Origin: Ruegeria arenilitoris | GTDB taxonomy: Bacteria; Pseudomonadota; Alphaproteobacteria; Rhodobacterales; Rhodobacteraceae | Direction: 5' to 3' | NCBI RefSeq assembly: GCF_013035425.1 | Contig: NZ_WQHX01000002.1 | Span: forward strand, 558,001 to 622,000 | Length of the DNA: 64,000 nt | Shown: piece after piece, positions 47,032-56,482 of the stretch | How the letters are laid out: each line of letters starts with the position of its first letter | Numbering within the stretch: position 1 is the first letter of the stretch | Program-made: the position numbers and the translations under genes | The notes under the pieces: model-generated | Told to the model about the DNA's origin: nothing | Seen by the model: only the letters and a program-made list of their open reading frames with translations | Database searches by the model: none

Positions 47032-47703
47032 TCAGCCAGAGGACAATCCACGCGCCAGACTTTCCAAAAGGGGGATTGCGTTCGCTCGCGCCTCTTCATC
47101 AAATCTGTTGACTAGGCCCGAGACTGTAAGGGCGCCCATAAGGTTACCGGACCCGTCAAAAACCGGAGTCGCAATCGAAGAGATATTCGGGTTGGTGTGG
47201 CCCTCTGAGCTGGCAGTTCCATTTTTGTTGAACTTGCTCAAATCGCCGACATCTTCGCCCGAAAAATGACTCAGGACCAAACCAGACGCTCCGGTAGAAA
47301 GTCGTAAACGCATCCCTTCCTCTACATGGAACCGCAACAGATTTGGGGAATTTTCTCTGTATAAACAGATACGTTCATTACCATTTCGCACATAGAATGA
47401 AGCCGTCTCACCCGTAGCTTCAACAAGGATTTTAAGCGAAGGCGCAACATGTTCCCTTTTGGTAAAGTCGCGCCGAAAGATGAGCCCAAGACGCCAAACA
47501 CTGGGCCCGACACTGAATCTTCCGTCTTTGTCCCGTCGAATGAAACCGTAAATATCCATCGAGTTCGTCAGCCGCAGTATCGTGCTTTTATGCAGACCCG
47601 TTTCCTCAGCAAGTTCTGCTAGGGACATGCTTGGCCGTTGCGTGGAAAATGCGCTCAGGATCGACATCGCGCGTTCTACAGATTCGGTACGATTGGCTGT
47701 CAA
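47032..47703 (-). CDS. IclR-family transcriptional regulator
   Basis: A 223-residue IclR regulator with an N-terminal winged helix (SVERAMSILSAFS, LAELAEETGLHKSTILRLTNSM) and a C-terminal effector domain (MRLRLSTGASGLVLSHFSG, then IATPVFDGSGNLMGALTVSG). It begins with TTG and is divergent from the aconitase gene, 83 bases away, so it probably controls the tricarboxylate cluster on both sides. Confidence 0.9.
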   Translation of the reverse strand: MTANRTESVERAMSILSAFSTQRPSMSLAELAEETGLHKSTILRLTNSMDIYGFIRRDKDGRFSVGPSVWRLGLIFRRDFTKREHVAPSLKILVEATGETASFYVRNGNERICLYRENSPNLLRFHVEEGMRLRLSTGASGLVLSHFSGEDVGDLSKFNKNGTASSEGHTNPNISSIATPVFDGSGNLMGALTVSGLVNRFDEEARANAIPLLESLARGLSSG

Positions 47704-47786
47704 ATGTGTTCTACCAGGTGAAATCAGTCCCCAAACATCTTGCTGTATTTGGCCCGGACTGTCTAGTTAACGGCAAATTCAGGAGA

Positions 47787-50372
47787 ATGGCTTTGCGATT
47801 TAAGAACCTAGTAGGAACCCAGTATCGAGCAGTTGACTACTGCGAGATGATCGGCAGCGGGTACCGCAGCCTGCCCTATTCGCTAAGAGTGTTGGCTGAA
47901 AACGCTGCCCGGCATTCCCAGGAAGGCGCTGCGGCGCATGATGTTCTGGCAAGAGACGGTCAGGCGGTTCCATTCCGACCCGCCAGATTGCTGCTACACG
48001 ATATGTTGGGAATCCCGGCCTTGATCGACATAATGGCCATGCGAAACAAGCTGGAAGAACAAGGCGGCAATCCAGCAAAGGTCGACATGAGCCTCCCGGT
48101 TGATTTGGTCATCGATCATTCGATGTCGATCAATCATTGGGCTGACAAGTTTGCCCTCACTAAAAACATGGATCGCGAATTCGAGGTTAACCGAGAGCGT
48201 TTTGCCTTTCTCAAAGCTTGCGAGGCTCGATTCCCGAGGCTCAGGGTTATTCCGCCAGGGGGTGGGATTTGCCATCAGGTAAATTTGGAATACTTGGGCC
48301 AGACTGTTGTTCCTTCCAACGAAGATCCCGGCATTCTGATCCCTGACTCTTGCCTAGGCACGGACAGTCACACCCCTATGATCAATGCACTTGGTATTAT
48401 GGGCTGGGGCATTGGCGGGCTTGAGGCCGAAGCGCAGCTATTTGGAGAGACAACACCCGTAAACGTTCCGCAGGTTATCGGGTTGGAAGTCATAGGCAAA
48501 CCGTCGGATGACGTTACTGCCACGGATATCGCACTCGTAATTGCTGAAAAGCTTCGGAAAATTGGTGTTGTCGACACTTTCGTTGAACTTTTCGGCAGCG
48601 GCTACAACTCTCTCAGTGTCGCGGACCGTGCCACGATCGCGAATATGGCGCCGGAATATGGGTCAACTATGGTGTTTTGCCCCGTTGATGCACGCACTAC
48701 CGGATATCTGCAACAAACTGGCCGGGGTCAGAACGTAGCCAGAACCGAAGCATACTGCCGATTGCAGAACCTTTGGGTTGAAGAGGTGGACCTCAAGATC
48801 GAGTATGAAAAGGTAGTTACGCTTGACCTCAGCCAAATAGGCCGTTCCGTATCCGGCCCTTCCCGCCCTGAACAACGTATTGATTTGGCTGCTGCGACTG
48901 ACCGCTTGACTCTCGACGGCGAGGTCGAACGTCGAGTCCCTGTGCCGGGAACCGACTATGACATTGGCGACGGTGATGTAATTATCGCTGCGATCACCAG
49001 CTGCACAAACACCGCGAACCCGCGGAATATGGTGCTGGCCGGTCTCTTGGCGCGAAATGCGGTGGCACGTGGTCTATCGGCGAAACCACACGTAAAAACG
49101 TCGCTGGCACCCGGATCAAGGGTCGTCGCAAAATACTTGTCGGATAGCGGTCTGCAAGACCCGCTTGATGCGCTGGGTTTTGAAGTGGCCGCTTTTTCCT
49201 GTTCGACTTGCAATGGCATGTCCGGGCCGCTGCACCCTGCCCACGAAGCGGCAATTAAAGAAAATGACATCAAAGGCATCGCGGTATTGTCGGGAAACCG
49301 AAATTTTGCCGGACGCATCCATCCTTTGGCCTCGCGTAATATGATTGCGTCACCGCCACTGGTCGTAGCCTATGCCTTGATGGGTACTATTTTGAAGGAC
49401 ATCACATCTGAGCCTTTGGGTTTGGACAAGAACGGTGAACCAGTAATGCTGACCGATCTCTGGCCTTCTGCGGACGAAGTTGCGGAGATTGTTGAAAAAC
49501 ACGTGACACCTGAAGAGTTTCAAAGCAATTACTCTTCCATTGGCGAGATCAACGACAAGTGGAATGCTTTGAAGGTTGGAACAGGCACGTACGATTGGGC
49601 TCCTTCGACCTACGTTTCATTCCCACCTTTTGTTAAGGATATTCAGGCGGCAAACTCCGGCATCGCTCAATTGAAAGGCCTTCGCCCGCTCGTCATTCTT
49701 GGCGATAGCGTAACGACCGATCATATTTCTCCCTCTGGCATTATTACTCCCGAATCCGAAGCGGGGCAGTTTCTTCAAAAAAGCGGCGTTGAACCCCGAG
49801 ACTTCAACTCCTTCGGCACTCGCCGAGGCTGTTCAGACGTGGTCATTCGCTCGACTTTTGCCAACTACAGGCTGCGTAACGAAATGACACCGGACCGGGA
49901 AGGATCGTGGACCCGGATTGAGCCCGATGGTCAGGTTGCAAGCATCTACCAAGCTATTGAAACCTATTTGGAACGGGGTCAAAAACTTGTCGTTATCGGA
50001 GGCAAGGAATATGGCTGCGGGTCTTCTCGCGACACAGCAGCAAAAGCCCCATGGTTGGCGGGCATCCGGGCGGTTATCGCGGAAAGTTTTGAACGCATTC
50101 ACCGCTCAAACCTAGTTAACATGGGGATTGCCCCCCTTTGTTTTCTTGACGGTGTTAACAGAAACACGCTTCGGTTGGATGGTTCAGAGACTTTCGACAT
50201 CGATCTAAATGAAGATCTGACCGGAGCCACCCTTACAATTCACCGCAAAGACCGGAGCATCGAGACTACGCCTTTGGACCTGCGGCTATATAACGAAGGA
50301 GAACGGGCGACTTTTGCCGAAGGCGGCTTGTTGCCTCGCGCGTTCCGAAACTTCTTGGCCGGAGCAGCATAA
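47787..50372 (+). CDS. acnA: Aconitase-family hydratase (AcnA/AcnD-like)
   Basis: An 861-residue [4Fe-4S] hydro-lyase. Cluster cysteines are Cys406 (ITSCTNTANP), Cys472 and Cys475 (FSCSTCNGMSGP). PDSCLGTDSHTP, GRGQN and the C-terminal swivel motif YGCGSSRD are aconitase hallmarks. It is shorter than typical AcnA (about 890) and nearer AcnD (about 865), whose 2-methylcitrate chemistry needs PrpF; here PrpF is coupled directly (TAATG). It could act on citrate/isocitrate or a methylated analogue. AGGAG sits very close to the ATG at 47787. Confidence 0.9.
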   Translation: MALRFKNLVGTQYRAVDYCEMIGSGYRSLPYSLRVLAENAARHSQEGAAAHDVLARDGQAVPFRPARLLLHDMLGIPALIDIMAMRNKLEEQGGNPAKVDMSLPVDLVIDHSMSINHWADKFALTKNMDREFEVNRERFAFLKACEARFPRLRVIPPGGGICHQVNLEYLGQTVVPSNEDPGILIPDSCLGTDSHTPMINALGIMGWGIGGLEAEAQLFGETTPVNVPQVIGLEVIGKPSDDVTATDIALVIAEKLRKIGVVDTFVELFGSGYNSLSVADRATIANMAPEYGSTMVFCPVDARTTGYLQQTGRGQNVARTEAYCRLQNLWVEEVDLKIEYEKVVTLDLSQIGRSVSGPSRPEQRIDLAAATDRLTLDGEVERRVPVPGTDYDIGDGDVIIAAITSCTNTANPRNMVLAGLLARNAVARGLSAKPHVKTSLAPGSRVVAKYLSDSGLQDPLDALGFEVAAFSCSTCNGMSGPLHPAHEAAIKENDIKGIAVLSGNRNFAGRIHPLASRNMIASPPLVVAYALMGTILKDITSEPLGLDKNGEPVMLTDLWPSADEVAEIVEKHVTPEEFQSNYSSIGEINDKWNALKVGTGTYDWAPSTYVSFPPFVKDIQAANSGIAQLKGLRPLVILGDSVTTDHISPSGIITPESEAGQFLQKSGVEPRDFNSFGTRRGCSDVVIRSTFANYRLRNEMTPDREGSWTRIEPDGQVASIYQAIETYLERGQKLVVIGGKEYGCGSSRDTAAKAPWLAGIRAVIAESFERIHRSNLVNMGIAPLCFLDGVNRNTLRLDGSETFDIDLNEDLTGATLTIHRKDRSIETTPLDLRLYNEGERATFAEGGLLPRAFRNFLAGAA

Positions 50373-51520
50373 TGCCTGAACGCTTGCGCGCCGCATTTTA
50401 TCGCGGGGGAACTTCCAAGGCCGTGGTTTTCAACGGTGCGGACCTGCCACATAATCCTGCGCTCTGCGATCGCATTTTCTTGCATGTTTTGGGCAGTCCG
50501 GACCCTTACGGTCGACAGCTTAATGGCATGGGCGGCGGCCTGTCTTCACTATCTAAAGTCGTAATTGTAAGCCCATCGCAACGCGAGGATGCGGATGTTG
50601 ATTACACTTTCGTCCAAGTCGCCGTGAACGAGGCCGTGACCGATTATGGTTCGGCCTGCGGGAACATGTCGTCCTGCGTCGGCCCGTTTGCACTGACTGA
50701 AGGCATGATAAAGGTCAGCGACGATCAGAAAGAAGCACTGGTTAGAATTTACAGCACCAACACGCAAAGCATATATCATGCTCGCTTTCCGGTTCGCGAT
50801 GGACAACCTGTTGAGCAAGGCGATTTTGTTATCCCCGGCGTGTCAGGATCAGGCGCAAAGGTCACATTGGATTTCCTGGCGCCGGGTGGTTCCAGCACAG
50901 GAAAGATTTTACCAACCGGTAACGTGCTGGACGTTTTAGAAGTTGAAGGAATTGGTTCGCTCGAAGCAACGATGGTAGATGCCACGAACCCCGTTGTATT
51001 CTGCCGGGCTTCTGATCTGGGCAGGACTGCGACTGAACTTCCGCAACGCTTGGACGACGATACAGAGTTTATGGGCCTGATCGAGCGTGTCCGTTCTTCA
51101 GGCGCTGTGGCGATGGGCATGGCAACCTCGTACCAAACCGTAAAACAGTCAAATCCAAAGGTTGCCATTATTGGTGCTGCGCGGGAGTTTTCGGCTTTGG
51201 ACGGCAGCTCCCATGCACCAAACAGTCATGATCTAAACGTGCGGCTGGTTTCGATGGGCAACTTTCATCGTGCTATTACATTGACCGGGGCGATGTGCAC
51301 CGCCGTCGCGGCTCAAATACCAGGCACTTTGGTTGAGAAGTTGGCGCAGCCGAAAAGCAATGAGCTTCGAATAGGCACGCCTTCTGGAGTAGTTCCGACA
51401 ACCGCAGATGTAAAACACGGCGTTTCTGGGCCAATAGCGATTTCTGCAGGCACATTTCGAACACAGAGGCGGATCATGGAAGGCGCAGTTCTGTTTCCAT
51501 CAGAGATGTTGGAGGCGTGA
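50372..51520 (+). CDS. prpF: PrpF-family aconitate isomerase/tautomerase
   Basis: A 382-residue member of the PrpF family, which moves double bonds in methylaconitate, trans-aconitate or 4-oxalomesaconate. The start AAFYRGGTSKAVVF is diagnostic, with GMGGGLSSLSKV and GSACGNMSSCVGPFA (catalytic cysteine) following. Its start overlaps the aconitase stop. Pairing suggests isomerising an aconitate-type acid so that the hydratase can act on it. Confidence 0.9.
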   Translation: MPERLRAAFYRGGTSKAVVFNGADLPHNPALCDRIFLHVLGSPDPYGRQLNGMGGGLSSLSKVVIVSPSQREDADVDYTFVQVAVNEAVTDYGSACGNMSSCVGPFALTEGMIKVSDDQKEALVRIYSTNTQSIYHARFPVRDGQPVEQGDFVIPGVSGSGAKVTLDFLAPGGSSTGKILPTGNVLDVLEVEGIGSLEATMVDATNPVVFCRASDLGRTATELPQRLDDDTEFMGLIERVRSSGAVAMGMATSYQTVKQSNPKVAIIGAAREFSALDGSSHAPNSHDLNVRLVSMGNFHRAITLTGAMCTAVAAQIPGTLVEKLAQPKSNELRIGTPSGVVPTTADVKHGVSGPIAISAGTFRTQRRIMEGAVLFPSEMLEA

Positions 51521-51521
51521 T

Positions 51522-52022
51522 TTGACTTTCGCACTAAAAAGCTATCCCACCACTGATCTTAGCGACGCAAACCCCGGCAAAGCGCGGCAAGTTTTACTGC
51601 CATTTTGTGATTTTGGTGGGAAACGGATGTTTGCCGGGCGCATTCGTACCGCTGTGACCCTAGAGGACACCAAGCTGATTCAGGAAGAACTCTTTACTTC
51701 TCAAGGAAATGGAGGTGTTATCGTACTGGACGGCGGAGGATCTCTGTGCACTGCCATGTTGGGGGATAGAATGGCCGAAAGGCTAATCGCAAATGGTTGG
51801 GCGGGTATCGTCATCAACGGCGCTGTCCGGGATAGCAGGCAACTCGCCCAGCTCGACTTGGGGATAAAGGCGTTGGGCACAACGCCTGTGAAGTCAGGCA
51901 AAACAGGTATCGGTGCGCTGGACTTGCCGGTGGCCTTTGGAAACGCTCTTTTTGAACCGGGAAATTGCATTTACTGCGATGAGGATGGAGTGCTGATCGC
52001 AGACGAACCGCTCAATCTTTGA
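51522..52022 (+). CDS. RraA-type aldolase/oxaloacetate decarboxylase
   Basis: A 166-residue protein of the RraA/HMG-CHA aldolase family. GGVIVLDGGGSLCTAMLGDRMAE, INGAVRDS and LGIKALGTTPVKS are the conserved blocks; the GD and RD motifs bind the metal-oxalyl group. Members cleave 4-hydroxy-4-methyl-2-oxoglutarate or decarboxylate oxaloacetate. The start is TTG at 51522, decided by GGAGG upstream. It fits an end-step of the acid pathway. Confidence 0.82.
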   Translation: MTFALKSYPTTDLSDANPGKARQVLLPFCDFGGKRMFAGRIRTAVTLEDTKLIQEELFTSQGNGGVIVLDGGGSLCTAMLGDRMAERLIANGWAGIVINGAVRDSRQLAQLDLGIKALGTTPVKSGKTGIGALDLPVAFGNALFEPGNCIYCDEDGVLIADEPLNL

Positions 52023-52051
52023 GCAAGAAAACAAGCCCTTGGGAGGTATTA

Positions 52052-53038
52052 ATGGCTTATTTCAATTTTACGCGCCGTGCATTCGCGGCAGCCGCTGTTG
52101 CCGCGGTTTCACTAGGCAGCCCAGCCTTGGCAGATGGCCATCAGGTTGTTGAAAGCATCCACTTTCTGATCCCCGGTGGAGCCGGCGGCGGATGGGATGG
52201 AACCGCACGAGGAACCGGCGAAGCGTTGACCAAAGCTGGTCTGGTTGGGTCGGCAAGCTACGAAAACATGTCAGGTGGCGGCGGTGGTAAAGCCATCGGG
52301 TATCTAATCGAAAACGCTGCCAGCAACCATGGTACGCTGATGGTGAATTCCACGCCAATCGTGATCCGTTCGCTGACCGGTGTGTTCCCGCAAAGCTTTC
52401 GTGATTTGACTTTGGTTGCTGGAACTATCGGTGATTATGCAGCGCTTGTTGTTCCTGCCGACAGCGAAATTCAAGACGTCAACGGCCTGATCGAAGCATT
52501 TAATGCTGACCCCGCAAATGTCGCCGTTGGCGGCGGCTCGGTCCCAGGCGGAATGGACCATCTTGTCGCTGCAATGGTCTTTCAGGCAGCCGGAGCCGAT
52601 CCGGTCGCAATGAAATACGTACCTTATGATGGCGGCGGCGCGACGATGGCTGGCCTGCTCTCGGGTGAGGTTCAGGCAGTTTCCACCGGATTTTCAGAGG
52701 CGGTCGAACTGGCAAAGGCCGGTGAAGTCCGCATTATCGGCGTGACTTCGTCGGACCGCGTGGATGCTTATCCCGACGCTCCGACCATGGTTGAACAAGG
52801 TAACGACACCACATTCGTCAACTGGCGCGGATTCTTTGCGGCACCAGGCCTTCCGGCAGAACAACTTGCCGCCTATCAGGAAGCCATTGCCAAAATGTAC
52901 GAAACACCAGAATGGGAAGAGGTTCGCGCACGCAACGGATGGGTGAATATCCACAACCCAGGAGACGATTTCCGATCCTTCCTTGAAGATCAGGAACAGG
53001 TCATCGGCGATTTGATGCGTAAGCTTGGGTTCCTGTGA
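52052..53038 (+). CDS. tctC: TctC-type tricarboxylate-binding protein
   Basis: A 328-residue periplasmic solute-binding protein of the tripartite tricarboxylate transporter. A Tat/Sec-like signal (NFTRRAFAAAAVAAVSL, ending at ALA) opens it. FLIPGGAGGGWDGTARGTGEAL is the family N-terminal binding loop and VAVGGGSVPGGMDHLV the second. The ATG at 52052 has GGGAGG upstream; an earlier in-frame TTG at 52019 is rejected. A hairpin separates it from tctB, a frequent way of giving the binding protein more copies. Confidence 0.92.
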   Translation: MAYFNFTRRAFAAAAVAAVSLGSPALADGHQVVESIHFLIPGGAGGGWDGTARGTGEALTKAGLVGSASYENMSGGGGGKAIGYLIENAASNHGTLMVNSTPIVIRSLTGVFPQSFRDLTLVAGTIGDYAALVVPADSEIQDVNGLIEAFNADPANVAVGGGSVPGGMDHLVAAMVFQAAGADPVAMKYVPYDGGGATMAGLLSGEVQAVSTGFSEAVELAKAGEVRIIGVTSSDRVDAYPDAPTMVEQGNDTTFVNWRGFFAAPGLPAEQLAAYQEAIAKMYETPEWEEVRARNGWVNIHNPGDDFRSFLEDQEQVIGDLMRKLGFL

Positions 53039-53066
53039 TCCGCAACACGTAGTCGAAAAAAATGTG

Positions 53067-53089
53067 CGCGCCCGGTCTTTTCGGGCGCG
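53067..53089 (+). terminator. Intra-operon hairpin between tctC and tctB
   Basis: CGCGCCCG (53067-53074) and CGGGCGCG (53082-53089) form a perfect eight-base stem with a seven-base loop, with no U run following, 28 bases after the tctC stop. It may stabilise the tctC message or attenuate read-through into tctBA. Confidence 0.6.
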
Positions 53090-53115
53090 TAACGAAAAAA
53101 ACGAGGGAGGGGAAG

Positions 53116-53607
53116 ATGGCTATTGATCGCTGGATAGCGCTTGTCATCTTGATGCTATGTTTGGCATATGGCTATGCGGCCTATTTCACTATGGACGGGC
53201 TTCTGCCACCGATTATGAAACAACGTCCAATCTGGCCATCAACTTTCCCAAAGGTACTTGCCGCTGGCGGTATCATACTGTCGTTAAGCATTCTTCTTGG
53301 GTTTGAAAAAGCCCCCAAAAAGGAAGATGCGGCCGATATCAACTTGTCACGGCTGGGCGAATACAAGGTCGGTCAGGCCCTGATGCTGTTGGGTTTGATG
53401 GTTGCTTACGCATTTTTACTGAGGCCACTTGGTTTTCTGGCGGCAACATTCCTGTTTCTGGCCTGCGGAAGCTTCATTTTAGGCGAACGACGCTTTGTTC
53501 TGATGGCGGTCGTTGCGGCGATTGCTGCGGGCAGCATATGGTATCTGGTTGATGCCGTTTTGGGTATCTTCCTGAGCCCGCTGCCTTCTTTCATGAACGG
53601 AGGCTGA
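53116..53607 (+). CDS. tctB: TctB-type small transporter subunit
   Basis: A 163-residue four-helix membrane subunit of the tripartite tricarboxylate transporter. Helices start at IALVILMLCLAYGYAAYFT, ILAAGGIILSLSILLG, ALMLLGLMVAYAFLL and LGFLAATFLFLACGSF. ATG at 53116 has GGGAGGGG upstream. It lies between tctC and tctA as expected. Confidence 0.9.
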   Translation: MAIDRWIALVILMLCLAYGYAAYFTMDGLLPPIMKQRPIWPSTFPKVLAAGGIILSLSILLGFEKAPKKEDAADINLSRLGEYKVGQALMLLGLMVAYAFLLRPLGFLAATFLFLACGSFILGERRFVLMAVVAAIAAGSIWYLVDAVLGIFLSPLPSFMNGG

Positions 53608-53608
53608 A

Positions 53609-55132
53609 ATGCTCGAAGGACTAATGACGGGCCTTTCAACGGCTTTCACATTTACGAATATCCTTATGGTGATCGGCGGGTGCCTGATTGGAACATTCAT
53701 CGGGATGCTGCCCGGGTTGGGCCCCATGTCGATCATTGCCATCATGATTCCGGTCGCCATTACAATCGGCGATCCGTCAGCAGCCTTGATCTTGCTGGCA
53801 GGCGTCTACTATGGCGCAGTATTTGGAGGATCAACTTCGTCCATTCTGATAAATGCCCCGGGCGTGGCGTCAACTGTCGCGACGAGTTTTGACGGTTACC
53901 CGATGACGCGACAAGGAAAGGCGGGCAAAGCGCTTACCGTTGCCGCGATCTCAAGTTTTGCCGGGGGAACAATCGGTGCCGTTCTCTTAATGATTTTTGC
54001 CCCAGCCCTTGCTTCCGTCGCACTGCTGTTTCACTCCTCAGAGTATTTCGCCCTCATGGTGGTTGGCTTATCCGCAATCGCTGCCTTTGCAGGCACCGGA
54101 CAGGTCAGCAAAGCTCTTTTGATGACATTTGTAGGCCTAATCATGGCTACTGTCGGCGAAGGCGTTTTGTTCAATGCACCACGTTTCACAATGGGCATAA
54201 TGGATCTTCAATCAGGCTTTGGCTTTATCACCCTTGCAATGGCGATGTTTGCGCTGCCAGAGGCTATCTATCTCGTGCTCGATCCTAACCGTTCCAAGAC
54301 GGGCGACGGGGAGAATGCGGGCGAGATCAAGGATCTGCGCATCACCCGCGACGAAGCCCGCAGGATCACACCGGTCATCGGACGACAGTCTATCCAAGGG
54401 TTCTTTATAGGGGTGCTACCCGGAGCGGGCGCCACTATCGCGTCGTTCCTTGGTTATGCCGTCGAACGCAACATAGCGTCCAAAGAGGAACAAGAGCAAT
54501 TTGGTAAAGGCTCCGTCAAAGGCATCGCCGCACCTGAAAGCGCCAACAACGCGGCTTGTACTGGTTCCTTCGTTCCACTGCTGACACTGGGTATCCCCGG
54601 ATCAGGAACAACCGCGATCCTGCTTGGTGCCCTTATCGCGCTGAACGTGTCTCCGGGCCCGCGTCTTATGGTGGATGAGCCACAGATTTTCTGGGCGGTC
54701 ATAATCTCGATGTATCTTGGGAACTTGGTTCTTTTGATCCTGAATCTGCCACTTATTCCCTATATCGCCAAAATTCTGGCCGTTCCGCGTAACTTCCTAA
54801 TTCCGTTCATTTTGTTTTTCACACTGATGGGCGCGTATATCGGCCAAAACAACGCGACGGAACTGCTCATACTTGTTGGTTTCGGAGTATGTGCAACGCT
54901 ATTGCGATTTGCAGATTACCCGCTTGCTCCGTTGCTGATTGGGTTCATTTTGGGGCCGCTATTAGAGAACAACTTTTCTCGAGCCATGCAGCTTTACGAC
55001 GGAATGAGCTTTATCTGGGAACGCCCGATGACACTGGGTTTGCTGGCGCTTGCGGTGATACTTGTTGTTCTGCCCAGTTATCGTCAACGTCGCGCACGTG
55101 CGCGCGCCGAGGGCGTGGCTGATGGTGATTGA
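53609..55132 (+). CDS. tctA: TctA-type large transporter subunit
   Basis: A 507-residue, about 12-helix permease. The early loop GTFIGMLPGLGPMSI and the later GVLPGAGATIASF are the repeated family signatures. GGAGG precedes the ATG, two bases after the tctB stop. With TctC and TctB it should import citrate or another tri- or dicarboxylate by a secondary, cation-coupled mechanism. Confidence 0.93.
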   Translation: MLEGLMTGLSTAFTFTNILMVIGGCLIGTFIGMLPGLGPMSIIAIMIPVAITIGDPSAALILLAGVYYGAVFGGSTSSILINAPGVASTVATSFDGYPMTRQGKAGKALTVAAISSFAGGTIGAVLLMIFAPALASVALLFHSSEYFALMVVGLSAIAAFAGTGQVSKALLMTFVGLIMATVGEGVLFNAPRFTMGIMDLQSGFGFITLAMAMFALPEAIYLVLDPNRSKTGDGENAGEIKDLRITRDEARRITPVIGRQSIQGFFIGVLPGAGATIASFLGYAVERNIASKEEQEQFGKGSVKGIAAPESANNAACTGSFVPLLTLGIPGSGTTAILLGALIALNVSPGPRLMVDEPQIFWAVIISMYLGNLVLLILNLPLIPYIAKILAVPRNFLIPFILFFTLMGAYIGQNNATELLILVGFGVCATLLRFADYPLAPLLIGFILGPLLENNFSRAMQLYDGMSFIWERPMTLGLLALAVILVVLPSYRQRRARARAEGVADGD

Positions 55133-55288
55133 TAGCCGGAATCAAGCGGAAGTCACCAAACTGGTCTGAACTATTGCAGGCGTGGGCGGACCGGCCAAAC
55201 TTCGGTACGCGCCCCAAATCGGTAGGCTTACTTGGGCTGGCGCCTGTCCCGCTCACACCTTAGGTGCCAAATCGACTAGAGGACTTCT

Positions 55289-56482
55289 ATGGCGCATCCA
55301 CTTTCCGGCATCCGTGTTTTGGACCTGACAAACGTGTTGGCTGGTCCGTTTTGCTGTCACCATCTGGCGCATCTCGGTGCTGAAGTGATCAAGGTCGAAG
55401 CAGTGGGGCGCGGCGATCTTGCGCGTCAACTCGGTGCTGATCCAACCCTAAACGCAAATGGCATGGGAGTTTCATTTCTGGCGCAAAACGCTGGGAAAAA
55501 ATCTGTCACAATCAACTTAAAGCATCCTCAAGGGAAAGAGTTGTTTCTGAAACTTGTGGGAACTGCCGACGTCGTCGTTGAAAACTTTAGACCCGGTGTG
55601 ATGAACCGTCTTGAACTTGGGTATGACGTTCTGAAATCCATCAACCCGCACCTGATCTACTGCGCTATTTCCGGGTTCGGGCAGGATGGACCTTGGGTGC
55701 ATCGTCCGGCGTATGATCAGATCATACAAGGTGCTGCTGGCGTTATGTCTATTACCGGTGACGACGAAAGCGCGCCATTGCGTGTTGGGTTTCCAGTTGC
55801 CGACACCGTGGGTGGATTGACTGCCGCATTTGCCATTTCCGCTGCGCTAAACAGCAGACCTCGTGGGACATTTATAGACGTATCGATGTTGGAGTCTGTA
55901 TTGGCTACAATGGGCTGGGTTATTTCCAATTATCTGATCGCGGGGGTTGAACCGTCGGCGAATGGTAACGAAAATGTAACTTCCGCACCTTCAGGCACGT
56001 TTCAGGCTGGTGCCGGATTAATCAACATCGCCGCAAACAAGGATGAACAGTGGGTCGCCTTAACCGATCACCTTGGGCTGGCCGATTTACGGCAACGCCC
56101 CGAATATTCAACCCGAGAGGACCGAAAGAAAAACCGGTTTCAGTTGAAAACCGAACTGGAAAATGTATTGAAACGCCGCCCAGCGCGAGACTGGGCAAAG
56201 GAATTGAACCGGATCGGGGTACCATCCGGCGCCGTTTTGACTGTCCCGGAAGTATTGGAGATGCCTCAAGTCGCAGACCGAGGCTTCCTACGTGAATTCG
56301 AAAATGTTCCAGGCGTAGACCGCAATATTGAAGTCGTTACAACAGGTTTCAAACTGGATGGCCGCCCGCCCACGGTCGAAACTCCGCCGCCGATCCTCGG
56401 CAAGCATAACAGTGAAATTTGGGAGGAACTTGGACTCACACAAAACGATTTGGCCGAACTTCAAAAGGATGGGGTTATATGA
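55289..56482 (+). CDS. Class III CoA-transferase (CaiB/BaiF family)
   Basis: A 397-residue CoA-transferase. SGIRVLDLTNVLAGPFCC and GAEVIKVEAVGRGD are the family N-terminal marks; Asp143 in RPAYDQIIQG matches the catalytic aspartate that forms the acyl anhydride. It probably moves CoA onto the imported acid to activate it, because the next gene (ATGA overlap) is a citryl-CoA-lyase-like protein. Donor and acceptor are not known. Confidence 0.9.
   Translation: MAHPLSGIRVLDLTNVLAGPFCCHHLAHLGAEVIKVEAVGRGDLARQLGADPTLNANGMGVSFLAQNAGKKSVTINLKHPQGKELFLKLVGTADVVVENFRPGVMNRLELGYDVLKSINPHLIYCAISGFGQDGPWVHRPAYDQIIQGAAGVMSITGDDESAPLRVGFPVADTVGGLTAAFAISAALNSRPRGTFIDVSMLESVLATMGWVISNYLIAGVEPSANGNENVTSAPSGTFQAGAGLINIAANKDEQWVALTDHLGLADLRQRPEYSTREDRKKNRFQLKTELENVLKRRPARDWAKELNRIGVPSGAVLTVPEVLEMPQVADRGFLREFENVPGVDRNIEVVTTGFKLDGRPPTVETPPPILGKHNSEIWEELGLTQNDLAELQKDGVI

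Noticed and set aside
47631..47786. N-terminal extension of the aconitase
   Set aside because: It overlaps the divergent IclR gene and does not resemble aconitase; the ATG at 47787 has AGGAG and the family start.
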